From Sporothrix humicola (Eukaryota > Ascomycota > Sordariomycetes > Ophiostomatales > Ophiostomataceae), in contig WNYE01000055.1 of the NCBI GenBank assembly GCA_021396245.1, forward strand, positions 186,001-250,000: a stretch of 64,000 bases of DNA, read 5' to 3'. Both the position numbers and the translations under genes were made by a program. Shown in pieces: positions 1 through 7,777 of this stretch. The notes under the pieces are model-generated. The model made no database searches and was not told the origin of the DNA. It was given only the letters and a program-made list of their open reading frames with translations. Numbering within the stretch: the first letter of the stretch is position 1; each line of letters begins with the position of its first letter.

Positions 1-917
1 GGAGACATAGCCGTACCTACTCCAACACAAGCACACGCAGCCAGACGGCAGCTACGGGCAACGCACCCTCAGTAGTTGGCATTACCGCCCCGGCGCCAAT
101 CCGGCCGCAGGCACCCCAGCTGAGCAGGCAGAATAGTACAGCCTCGCGGCGCAGCCGGGCCAATTCACCGGGGCCCATGTCGTCTTCCTATACACACTCA
201 TCACATATCGCAGAGGCTGCAGCGTCGGGCGCAGGCAACTATTTCCCGCGCCCAGGTGCAGCCACACCGTCGGCCAGCGAAATGTCGCCTGCTCTTATTC
301 CGGGCACGGCCCGCTATGAAGAGACGGCCTTTTACCGTGCCGAACTCGAAAATGTCAAGCGCGAGAACGAGGCCCTGCGTCGCCGTATCCGTGAGCTGGA
401 GCGTGCAGCAGCAGCTTCGGCCAGTGGGTCTGGACAACAACCGCAAACGTCAGCACCTCCCTCGTCACATCACCACCACAGTCAGCGTGGCGTCAGCGGC
501 GCACAGAGAGAGCGCCGTGAACGCCGGTCGAGCGATGCCAGCCGCGGCCGCAGCGAGAGTGTCAGCACGACGGCTAGTATGAGTGTGCAGTCGCCTGGGC
601 TCGGGGCGGTGCCGGCCGTGTCGTCGTCTGCATCCCTCTCAGCGCTGGCTGGGTCTTCCTTGCCGACTCCTGGTTCGGTATCTACCACAAGCGCAGCCGT
701 GGCCACACCTGCGTCTACGCCTGGTGGGGGCGGCGGCGGTGTGGGTATTGCCGGCCGGCGGGAAAGCGGCCGCGAGCGCGTCACGAGCATGCTGAGTGTG
801 GCGGGCAGTGTTGCCGGAAGTGTGGGCGTGGGCGTACCCGAGGATGAGGTGCGTGTTGGCGAGAGCGCAGCCAGTGCCGGCTTGCGCGGCCAGGAGAGCA
901 GCAGCGGTACGAACTGA
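1..917 (+). CDS. C-terminal part of a coiled-coil, low-complexity protein (5' end outside window)
   Basis: The reading frame is open from base 3 to a TGA at 915-917, so the gene starts upstream of the window and only about the last 304 codons are visible. The visible part is Ser/Thr/Arg/Gly-rich and probably disordered, apart from one short coiled coil whose core reads YRAELENVKRENEALRRRI, encoded around 330-405. A His run and a Gly run follow. No catalytic domain is visible. Fungal R3H/SUZ-type RNA-binding proteins have a similar tail with one helix in a disordered C terminus, but that is recollection of style rather than a domain match. An ATG at 177 lies inside the frame and is unlikely to be the real start because the frame continues upstream with the same composition. 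Confidence 0.75.
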   Translation, partial: RHSRTYSNTSTRSQTAATGNAPSVVGITAPAPIRPQAPQLSRQNSTASRRSRANSPGPMSSSYTHSSHIAEAAASGAGNYFPRPGAATPSASEMSPALIPGTARYEETAFYRAELENVKRENEALRRRIRELERAAAASASGSGQQPQTSAPPSSHHHHSQRGVSGAQRERRERRSSDASRGRSESVSTTASMSVQSPGLGAVPAVSSSASLSALAGSSLPTPGSVSTTSAAVATPASTPGGGGGGVGIAGRRESGRERVTSMLSVAGSVAGSVGVGVPEDEVRVGESAASAGLRGQESSSGTN

Positions 918-1455
918 GGAGGCGAGCTTCTTTTTATGATTTACATTCGTTAAGCGGTGATGGTTCGGGCGTTTTATGTTAGCAAGCTTTGCCTTTTTCG
1001 ATTCTACTTTGTTTACTTCTTGCTCCGAGCAGGAGCCAAAAGCTTACATTCAAGTTGCTTTATTTCGGTAGCCAGCGATGCTACGCTGCGATTATCTTAC
1101 CCTCTAGTTAGAATAAGAGAATAACCCTTTGAGTTTACGTCATAGTTGCGAGTCCTGCAGAGTCATGATCAAAGTGAATTAAGTTTTGAGGTAAAAATTA
1201 TAACATTTTTTTGGTGTTGTTGGTCTGTTTTTCAAAACAACCATTTCCCTAACAATAATCCTATCTTGGTATCCGAACAATAAAAAAGAAGACTAAAAAG
1301 AATCCAGCGTGCTCCGTCCCCGTCCAATCCATATCCCAAACGCCGTGTATGCATCCTCGTAGGAGGTGGTGGTGATAGTGTCACCGTTGGTGACAATCGA
1401 AGGCGTTCACCTCGTCGTTCACCTGCGGTGAACTTCCTCGGTGAACACCTTCGAT
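918..1455. other. Convergent intergenic region, no gene seen
   Basis: This is the AT-rich 3' flank shared by the upstream partial gene (+) and the cysteine-rich protein gene (-). No coding-like frame, tRNA or repeat was recognised. The run around 1190-1215 is A/T-rich and may serve 3' end formation on either strand. Confidence 0.6.
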
Positions 1456-1698
1456 CTACTTGCGCGTAGTAAAGTCCGTCTCGTTGGCGGTGTTGACCTC
1501 GCTCGGGTTCGTGGCGCAGGTGCACGCGCCGGCCGGGCGCTGGCCGCACGAGCAGCGGTCGCCGGCGGTGGTGTTCTCGGCGGCGGCGCGGTCGCAGTTG
1601 CAGTGGAGGGCGGACTGCTTGCCGCAGGAGCAGGTAGCGTTCTGGGCGCAGACGCACTCGGCGTTGCCGCCCTTGCCACAGCAGGTAGAGGAGACCAT
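1456..1698 (-). CDS. Small cysteine-rich, metallothionein-like protein (DUF7871-like)
   Basis: An 80-residue protein with 12 cysteines, arranged as one CC pair (6-7) and five CXC pairs (15/17, 23/25, 33/35, 49/51, 59/61), and no tryptophan or membrane segment. This spacing and the conserved CGKQSALHCNC core and ETDFTT C terminus match a family of small fungal Cys-rich proteins annotated as DUF7871, thought to resemble metallothioneins. The cysteine pattern is seen directly; binding of Cu(I) or Zn(II) in the cytosol is inference. The gene appears to be a single exon. It starts at the ATG complementary to 1696-1698, preceded by a CT-rich leader in the sense strand and a TATA-like element about 155 bp upstream. 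Confidence 0.85.
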   Translation of the reverse strand: MVSSTCCGKGGNAECVCAQNATCSCGKQSALHCNCDRAAAENTTAGDRCSCGQRPAGACTCATNPSEVNTANETDFTTRK

Positions 1699-2593
1699 TT
1701 TGATGTGTGTGGGGTTGTGAGGTTGTAGTGAAGAGTGGTAGAGAAGATTGTAGAGAGAAGTGAAGAAGTGAAGTCTTGAGACTGGTTGCTTGATGTGATG
1801 TTTGTTGATGATGATGATGGAATGGGAAGATGAAAGGAAGAGGGGGAAGGAGCCTTAAATACAGAAACGGAAAGAGGCAAAGTTGTGAGTCCCTTGGATC
1901 GTTCAATCAAAGGCAGGCGATTGAAGGTCGACTACGTCGACGGAGTGACGCTACGGTGTGCTACATCGCTCCACACGACGGGTGTGACGCAACACAGGTA
2001 CCCTTTTTGGTGTAAAAGTGGTGTAAGAGACGCTGAAAAGAGCGTTAGTGCCTGCTGGGCGATCCGCCTTGCAGGCGAGACCCGCTTAAAAACGGCATGA
2101 CTCTCCAGTGAGAACAGGTCATTACACGGCAAGATGGTCATCAGCAAAGCGTTGATTGGCGGTAGATCGTGCACCCAATTATCTCTGCCCAATCCCAGCA
2201 AGATCAAAGTAGCCACCCAGCCAATCACGGGATGGCCATTTCTTGCAGTGGTCATCATCGTCAATTCAGAGGAGGCTAGACCACTGGGACCACCTGTTCC
2301 TGCATTTTGCCATTCTTTTTAGCATTTATTTTTGCATTTTTATTTTTGGGGCAGGCAAAATCCACTCCTCCATTTGTCAGGCTTGTCAATTTCTTAATGT
2401 TCGTCAAAACGTGTTCTGCTATTGGAGGATGACTATTTGCAGTCGACTTGAGTTTGTCTTTTTACAATTGATTTCTAACAGCTTTGATTTTCAGCTCCAA
2501 GAAAATGCCTGCTGAGATAATCCAGTTGTTTTTAAACATCTATCATTACAATGATTGGGTATCTTCTTTATCTTATCTATGTTTATTCTATGT
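1699..2593. other. Intergenic region between two minus-strand genes
   Basis: It contains the promoter of the cysteine-rich gene (about 1700-2050) and the 3' flank of the methyltransferase gene (T-rich part, about 2300-2593). Two copies of TGACGC on the plus strand (in 1940-2000) are possible bZIP half sites. No further gene is supported. Confidence 0.5.
1854..1861 (-). promoter_or_regulatory. TATA-like element of the cysteine-rich protein gene
   Basis: On the minus strand this reads TATTTAAG, about 155 bp before the start codon at 1698, with a pyrimidine-rich leader between. The spacing would suit a core promoter with a leader of roughly 100 nt. This is a pattern match only. Confidence 0.4.
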
Positions 2594-4024
2594 TCATTTT
2601 TGTTTTTCATCTGCACCTTCCCTCTCATACAGGTACAGCTCCACCACTTCAGGGTCGTTGTCGAGAACGGGCAACGGCACGGTACTGCTCGCCCGCACGG
2701 TCCAGCCGTGCTCTTTCATGAGGGCAAAGAGGGCCTCTTCGGAAGCGTGCCGTGGTTTTCTTGCGAGGAGGACCTGGGGGCTTTTGTTGGAAGTCCCCGC
2801 GTTTCCCAACGCCGACAGTGTCTCCACCAAGGCGGGCAGCATGTCGACATTGTAGGTGCAGTCGCTGAGGACGACGAGGTCCCAGCCGCCACCACTTGTC
2901 ACGGCCGGGCTAAAGCGACCTTCTCGGCCATCTTCCCAGTCGAGGTTCTCGTACTCGAGAGAATGTGATAAATGTGTTGACCGGGCCATGTTGGCGCGTG
3001 CCCTTTCTTCCGCCTCGGGCAGGTCTGTAAGAAGGAATGTGTTTTCAGTCGGGTCTGTCGACGACAACTTTGATTGTGCCGCTTCATGTACAATCCCTGC
3101 CAGCCCAATACCCAGAATGCCGACACCACTGCCGAGTTCCAACACCCGTAGTCGTTGCCGTAACAATAAGCTTCTTATCACGTCGGGCAATGACTTTTCT
3201 TTTGTTTTCGAGTCCTCGCCCACCGGCTCGCCATCGCCATCGTCTTCTTCTCTCGGCCGCTTTCGACTCGGTTTGTGGCCTAGACACGTGTCTGCCAAAT
3301 AGGCCACCGCCACCAGTCCGGCGTCCCATACATGCCGTGCAATGCTCTCTCCAATCTCTTCTTCGACTTCGACGCAGCTCGTGCCTGGCGAGTCAGTGCT
3401 GTAGTCAAACGCCAGCCTTCGTAGGGCAACATGAGAGAATGTGCCGTCCGCTGACTTTGGCACATCCACCCAGAGCGGCAAAATCAGTCCACCGTCTTCT
3501 TGTGTAGTAACCAGCTGCCGAGCGTGAACTGCCGACAGGGACTGGTCGGCCGGCCGGATGCAGACCCTCCGTTTGCGGACTGCATTGTCCCATAAGCAGG
3601 CCTCTGCCGCCTTGGGCAGTTTTGCCTCTAGCTTCAAGACGCGCATGCCGGCCGTCCAGGCAAGAGAGTCGTTGCTTGCAGCTGTCTTTGACGGCTTGCC
3701 GGCCTTGCCAGGCTTGCCAGGTGCTGGCACACTGATGGGCAGGTTGAAGACATGGGTCACCGCTTTCTCTTTTGGCTCTGCCTCGTCGCCGCTGTTGCCA
3801 TCAACGTCATCATCCTTATCGTTCTCGACGTCATCACCCTCGTCCGCCTTCTCCTCCTCGACAGTCTCCACGACCAGCTCGACGGCGATGCCTATCGGCG
3901 CGTCTGGACAGAGAAACGACTCGCCGAGATCGGTGGTAATTGTGAGCACGAGGGCCAGCGCCGCCTGCCCTGGACGACTTGACTTCACAACATTTGGCGG
4001 TCGCAGCAGGCGGATGTAGTGCAT
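2594..4024 (-). CDS. Putative protein lysine methyltransferase, MT16/METTL21-like
   Basis: A 476-residue single-exon protein. The C-terminal half has a class I SAM-dependent methyltransferase fold: motif I VLELGSGVGI at about 293-302, a motif II-like TDLPE at about 333-337, and SDCTYN at about 387-392, which supplies the D-x-x-Y signature of family 16 (METTL21-type) protein methyltransferases. The N-terminal 230 residues contain an Asp/Glu-rich insert (about 56-82) and a Gly/Lys/Pro stretch; a second charged insert (about 252-277) lies just before the SAM domain. Members of this family usually methylate lysines in translation factors, chaperones or Cdc48/VCP. The substrate here cannot be read from sequence. 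At 476 residues it is much longer than the 200-300 typical of the family, because of the inserts. It is divergent from the deaminase gene. Confidence 0.85.
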   Translation of the reverse strand: MHYIRLLRPPNVVKSSRPGQAALALVLTITTDLGESFLCPDAPIGIAVELVVETVEEEKADEGDDVENDKDDDVDGNSGDEAEPKEKAVTHVFNLPISVPAPGKPGKAGKPSKTAASNDSLAWTAGMRVLKLEAKLPKAAEACLWDNAVRKRRVCIRPADQSLSAVHARQLVTTQEDGGLILPLWVDVPKSADGTFSHVALRRLAFDYSTDSPGTSCVEVEEEIGESIARHVWDAGLVAVAYLADTCLGHKPSRKRPREEDDGDGEPVGEDSKTKEKSLPDVIRSLLLRQRLRVLELGSGVGILGIGLAGIVHEAAQSKLSSTDPTENTFLLTDLPEAEERARANMARSTHLSHSLEYENLDWEDGREGRFSPAVTSGGGWDLVVLSDCTYNVDMLPALVETLSALGNAGTSNKSPQVLLARKPRHASEEALFALMKEHGWTVRASSTVPLPVLDNDPEVVELYLYEREGADEKQK

Positions 4025-4426
4025 GGTTGGTGGATGGGTGATACGCGGTGCCCGTATGGGGGGGTTGATAAGATTTCATTTCGAGTTCTTATCGCAGCCT
4101 CCAAAATTTCAAGATCGCTCCCTCCCACGTTGCTGGTACCGCATCTCGCCGTGCCCCACAATTACCGTTGTCCCTTCCTTCCCTCGCAGTGAGATTCTCC
4201 AGGAGGATCTCCTCGTCATAATGGTGGTATTGTGATCATTCTTATCGTGATATTACTCTTTTTTTACTGGTATTAAAAAAGAGACAAGAAATTTACGCAG
4301 TCTCATGGCAAAAAGAGTCTTTTGGGCGCAGTCTTTAACGCACCTTTGGCGCATTCTTGGTGCATCGGAGGTCGCCGCGAAGTGGGAGCGGGCGAGTTTG
4401 CGACTAGGCCGGGACAGCGCTAAAAG

Positions 4427-4483
4427 GCCTGTAAATGGGCGGGACGCTGCCTGTAAATCGGCGGGAGAGCGCCTGAAAATGCG
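4427..4483 (+). repeat. Three promoter repeats at 22-bp spacing, two with GGCGGGA
   Basis: Copies begin at 4427, 4449 and 4471. The first two share GCCTGTAAAT followed by one variable base and GGCGGGA; the third is degenerate (GCCTGAAAATGCG). The 22-bp period is close to two helical turns. The motif lies 250-310 bp upstream of the deaminase ATG, so a role as a repeated protein-binding site is plausible but untested. Confidence 0.6.
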
Positions 4484-4590
4484 TTACATCGCACACTCTT
4501 CTTTTAAGTGGTGCGGCCTCGGCCGACGAGCTTGATACCTCGTCCTCAAGACTAATAAAAACGAGTAAATGGGACGGAGTCTCCATCGAG

Positions 4591-4602
4591 CTTGACGTCA
4601 AG
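4591..4602. promoter_or_regulatory. CRE-type palindrome, candidate bZIP site
   Basis: The sequence CTTGACGTCAAG is a perfect 12-bp palindrome around the classic TGACGTCA cAMP-response element bound by ATF/CREB-type bZIP factors such as fungal Atf1. It is 137 bp upstream of the deaminase start codon. Binding is inferred from the known consensus. Confidence 0.55.
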
Positions 4603-4647
4603 AAGAGGGGTCTTTTTGTTTCTGTTCAAGATAAAGACTGGTGGATA

Positions 4648-4654
4648 CATATAC
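4648..4654 (+). promoter_or_regulatory. TATA-like element upstream of the deaminase gene
   Basis: CATATAC occurs about 90 bp before the ATG, followed by a CT-rich leader. It is a weak core-promoter candidate based on position and composition only. Confidence 0.3.
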
Positions 4655-4738
4655 ACGCCTGTGCACTCGATCTCATTCTTACTTCCTTCTTTGCTTCTTT
4701 GTCACCAACATCACCTACAACTCTCCTCAACCAACATC

Positions 4739-5404
4739 ATGTCAACTTCCACCACTACCGACGGCCCCTCGCCGGTCGCCCTGGTCTCCAAGTTCCTGGA
4801 GGTCAACGAGAAGCAGATCGTGCCCCTGACGGCGGCCGGCGTCTCGTCGGGCAGCAAGGTCTTTGGCGCGGCCATTTTCCAGAGAGACGGCCTCGAAACG
4901 TGCACGGTGGCGACCAACAACGAGCGGGTGTCGCCACTGCTGCACGGCGAGATCAACTGCATTCAGACATTCTTTGGGCAGCCGGCCGAGGGCCGTCCCG
5001 CGACAAAAGACTGCGTGTTTTTCGCGACGCACGAGCCGTGCTCGCTGTGCTTGAGCGGGATCACATGGGCCGGCTTCAAGGAGTTTTACTACCTGTTTAC
5101 GTACGAGGACAGCCGGGACCTGTTTGCGATCCCCTACGACATTGACATTCTCGAGTCGGTGTTCCGGGTGCCGGCCGAGGGCGAGTCTGACGAGGCGCTG
5201 GCCGCACGCCCCCTCTACAACAAGAACAACAAGTTTTTTACGTCGGCGAGCGTGGCCGATCTGGTGGCCAAGATTGAGGACCCGGCCGAGCGCGCGCACT
5301 GGGCGGCCGAGGTGGAGCGGGTCAAGGGGCTCTACGGGCAGCTCAGCGAGACGTACCAGGAGGGCAAGAAGGCGGGCGCGACGACGTCGAGTGTTTGGCA
5401 GTAG
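4739..5404 (+). CDS. Zinc-dependent nucleoside/cytidine deaminase-fold protein
   Basis: A 221-residue single-exon protein. It carries the cytidine/deoxycytidylate deaminase zinc signature: HGE at 69-71 supplies one ligand and the catalytic glutamate, and PCSLC at 100-104 supplies the two cysteine ligands. The family hydrolytically deaminates cytosine, adenine, guanine or related bases. The substrate is not evident here; the short C-x-x-C spacing also occurs in tRNA and guanine deaminases. The C-terminal third (about 140-221) is charged and helical and is not part of the core fold. The start is the ATG at 4739, after a CT-rich leader; the frame is open a little further upstream but has no earlier ATG. 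The promoter has notable repeats and a CRE palindrome. Confidence 0.85.
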   Translation: MSTSTTTDGPSPVALVSKFLEVNEKQIVPLTAAGVSSGSKVFGAAIFQRDGLETCTVATNNERVSPLLHGEINCIQTFFGQPAEGRPATKDCVFFATHEPCSLCLSGITWAGFKEFYYLFTYEDSRDLFAIPYDIDILESVFRVPAEGESDEALAARPLYNKNNKFFTSASVADLVAKIEDPAERAHWAAEVERVKGLYGQLSETYQEGKKAGATTSSVWQ

Positions 5405-5949
5405 CCAACTCAAACGAGAAAGGCGAAGCCTGGTTGAGCTCTCTCCTCTCCACCCACACTCTTACTTTCTTTTCTTTTCTTTCTTTCCTTCCTCTTTTCT
5501 CTTGTTTCCTTCTTCCCTCCCAACCGCTCGGGATTATGATAAGACTTGTACAATTTGCATGCATTTGACAAGGGTAACGTCAAAGGTCACGAACGGTGTT
5601 TTGGAGTTTGCAGTTTTTGCGGTTATCAATTGATTCTCATTTTTATTTTCTTTTATCTCATATTTTCTTTTTCCTCCATCTCCTTTGTGAATCGATCCAA
5701 GTGCCCTACGCTAAGTGGTGACATATTGACAGAAGGCGAACAACGCTTAGTTTCGGTCGCTGAGGCATACACCTCTGGGCAGTCAGTCGACAGCCTATCA
5801 GGCTACCAGTTGTGGAGATATCCCTTGGGCAATCGGGGTCGAACGATGCCAAAATAATGGCAAACATGTAATTGTTTTTCGATCATTCGATCTCGATCGT
5901 GGTATTGTCGACATTCAACATTGTCAATCTCTGTACAACACCACTTGCC
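5405..5949 (+). other. Intergenic region between two plus-strand genes
   Basis: A strong pyrimidine tract (about 5440-5525) directly follows the deaminase stop, and a T-rich part follows at 5610-5690. No gene, tRNA or repeat could be supported. Confidence 0.5.
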
Positions 5950-7299
5950 ATGGAGAGCCCACGATCGCGCATCCGGTCTACATCGCGCGGCAGCCTAAGG
6001 TCGGCAGCCACGCGCTCGGCCACACAGTCCGACCAGCCGCCGCTGGCCCCTTTCGAACCCGTCCACACTCCAATCCCGGTGCCGCTACCGCCGCCGTCGG
6101 CGCCGTCCGAGTCAGCATCAACGCCGTCCACGACATCCACCCCGCCCGAAGACACGGAAGAGTCGATCACCAGCAGCTTTGTCCATGCCTCCTGCCGGCT
6201 GTACGAAGCGTCGGCCGTCACCACGTCGGCATGCAACACGCTCGTCCTCCAGTGGACCGGGTTGGGGCCGGAATCGGCAGCAGCGGTGGCCTCGGTGGTG
6301 CTGGCGCGCTACCCGGGCTCGGGCACGGGAACGGTCGGCGTGCCCGGCAGCGACAACACGCCTGTCGGCCCCAGGTTTGGGAACGTCGGCCCGTCCGGCA
6401 GCGGCTACGAGACGGCCATGTACCACTCGTTCGTGGCCCTCCAGACGTTTTTGGCGATTACACAGTTCGAGGTCGCGGCGGTCGGCGCCATGGCGGGCTG
6501 TGTCATGGACGCGCGCGCCGTCGCCGAGGCGCAGGGGTGCGTGCATCCGGTTTCGGCGTTGTCACTGACAGAAGAGGGTGACGTAGAAGAGGACGGGAGC
6601 GGGACCGCCACCACGTTTGCCGCGTACACGGGCCCCAAAACGACCGCCGCCTACGGTGAAAGGCATCTCGACCTCATCGAGGGCATGCGCGAACTGGCCA
6701 GCGCCGTCCACAAGGCGTACGGTGGTCGGGCCGCCGAGAACGAAGAGGAGCGCGTCCAGGCCGAGGCGCTGTCCGACCCCGAGCCAGTATCGCCGTCGGT
6801 GGCCGTGGCCATGGTCATCAAGGCGGGGGAGCTTTTGGACCGCACAAAGACGCTGAGGCGCATCCAGACGCAGGCCGACCAACTCAAGGCGCATTTGCAG
6901 TCGCCTGGCGACAGCACGACCGCGACAACCCACCACCTCGCCCACCTTGTCCACCTCCTCCATCAAGTCTTGGCCGAAACCGCCGTCGCCGCCAAGACCG
7001 CCGAGCTCACTATGGACTACGCCATCAATATCGTGCAGTTGCGCCGCCAGCACTCGTCGTCGTTTGGGTCTGTATTTCGCAGATTCGTCGGCAAGATTAC
7101 GAGACGAAAACCAAAAGACGGCGACAGCGACAACAACAACAGCAACAACAACGACACCCAGCAACTGGAGGAACAAACACAGCTAGCGATGAATGCAAAG
7201 AAAGCATGCCACCAAGCAGGAGCGGCGGTACAGTCTGTCCAGGGGACCACGAGCTGGACAATACAGCGTCATGGACTGTGGCAGAATAGGGTATCATGA
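5950..7299 (+). CDS. Hypothetical protein, helical, function unknown
   Basis: A 449-residue single-exon protein; the ATG at 5950 is the first one in the frame. The N terminus (about 1-75) is Ser/Thr/Pro/Arg-rich and likely disordered. The middle (about 75-220 and 240-390) is Ala/Val/Leu-rich and probably alpha-helical, with stretches such as FEVAAVGAMAGCVMDARAVA. A basic segment (FRRFVGKITRRKPK) and an Asn run encoded by CAA/AAC repeats follow near residues 378-406. No signal peptide, strongly hydrophobic membrane segment or known motif was recognised. The codon bias is GC-rich like its neighbours, which supports a real gene. I do not recognise the family. Confidence 0.75.
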   Translation: MESPRSRIRSTSRGSLRSAATRSATQSDQPPLAPFEPVHTPIPVPLPPPSAPSESASTPSTTSTPPEDTEESITSSFVHASCRLYEASAVTTSACNTLVLQWTGLGPESAAAVASVVLARYPGSGTGTVGVPGSDNTPVGPRFGNVGPSGSGYETAMYHSFVALQTFLAITQFEVAAVGAMAGCVMDARAVAEAQGCVHPVSALSLTEEGDVEEDGSGTATTFAAYTGPKTTAAYGERHLDLIEGMRELASAVHKAYGGRAAENEEERVQAEALSDPEPVSPSVAVAMVIKAGELLDRTKTLRRIQTQADQLKAHLQSPGDSTTATTHHLAHLVHLLHQVLAETAVAAKTAELTMDYAINIVQLRRQHSSSFGSVFRRFVGKITRRKPKDGDSDNNNSNNNDTQQLEEQTQLAMNAKKACHQAGAAVQSVQGTTSWTIQRHGLWQNRVS

Positions 7300-7777
7300 G
7301 AAATGACAACAGTTTGAATAATAGAAAGTAGTATACGGAGTACAATTTCACGAATACCCTGAATCAATAATAGCTCTTTTGAAATGCAAGAATAATAGTC
7401 GACCATGCAAATAAGACCCTTGACTGTAGTACCACTTCCCTTCGAGCTGGTGATCTCCAACGCCGATCAAGCAGGAACCAGGATGCTTGGCGACAACGAA
7501 CCACACCGAGAAGAAAGAAGAGCAAAAAAAAGAGAGGATGAACCAGGGACTGGGAGATGGTGGCGTGAGGTTGCAATGTGCTTCTGAGCAAGTTACCGGA
7601 TCCGGGATTCCTCCGTTGATTGAAATTCAAAAGAGGTTAAAGTAAGTAAAGTATTAGTAGTTTATTTGTCTGCTTCTATGGTATATGCTGTTCTAAATGA
7701 AGAAGAAGTGAGGATAAATGAAAAGAAAGAAATAACGAATGTAAAGAAGAAAAAGACGTGAATGCCGCCATGACCGC
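7300..7777. other. Convergent intergenic region
   Basis: This AT-rich stretch holds the 3' flanks of the hypothetical protein gene (+) and the surface protein gene (-). Purine-rich text near 7500-7560 and 7690-7760 has no coding signature. Confidence 0.5.

Larger units (their letters stand above)
4025..4738. other. Divergent promoter region, methyltransferase/deaminase
   Basis: This 714-bp region separates two start codons in opposite directions. It holds a cluster of TTT-NN-CGC elements (4321-4352), three copies of a GCCTGTAAAT-type motif at exact 22-bp spacing (4427-4483) and a 12-bp palindrome containing a CRE (4591-4602). No coding frame of its own is convincing. Confidence 0.6.

Noticed and set aside
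5780..5860. A B-box-like GTTCGACCC on the minus strand, as a possible tRNA
   Set aside because: The sequence on its 5' side is AT-rich and gives no acceptor, D or anticodon arm.
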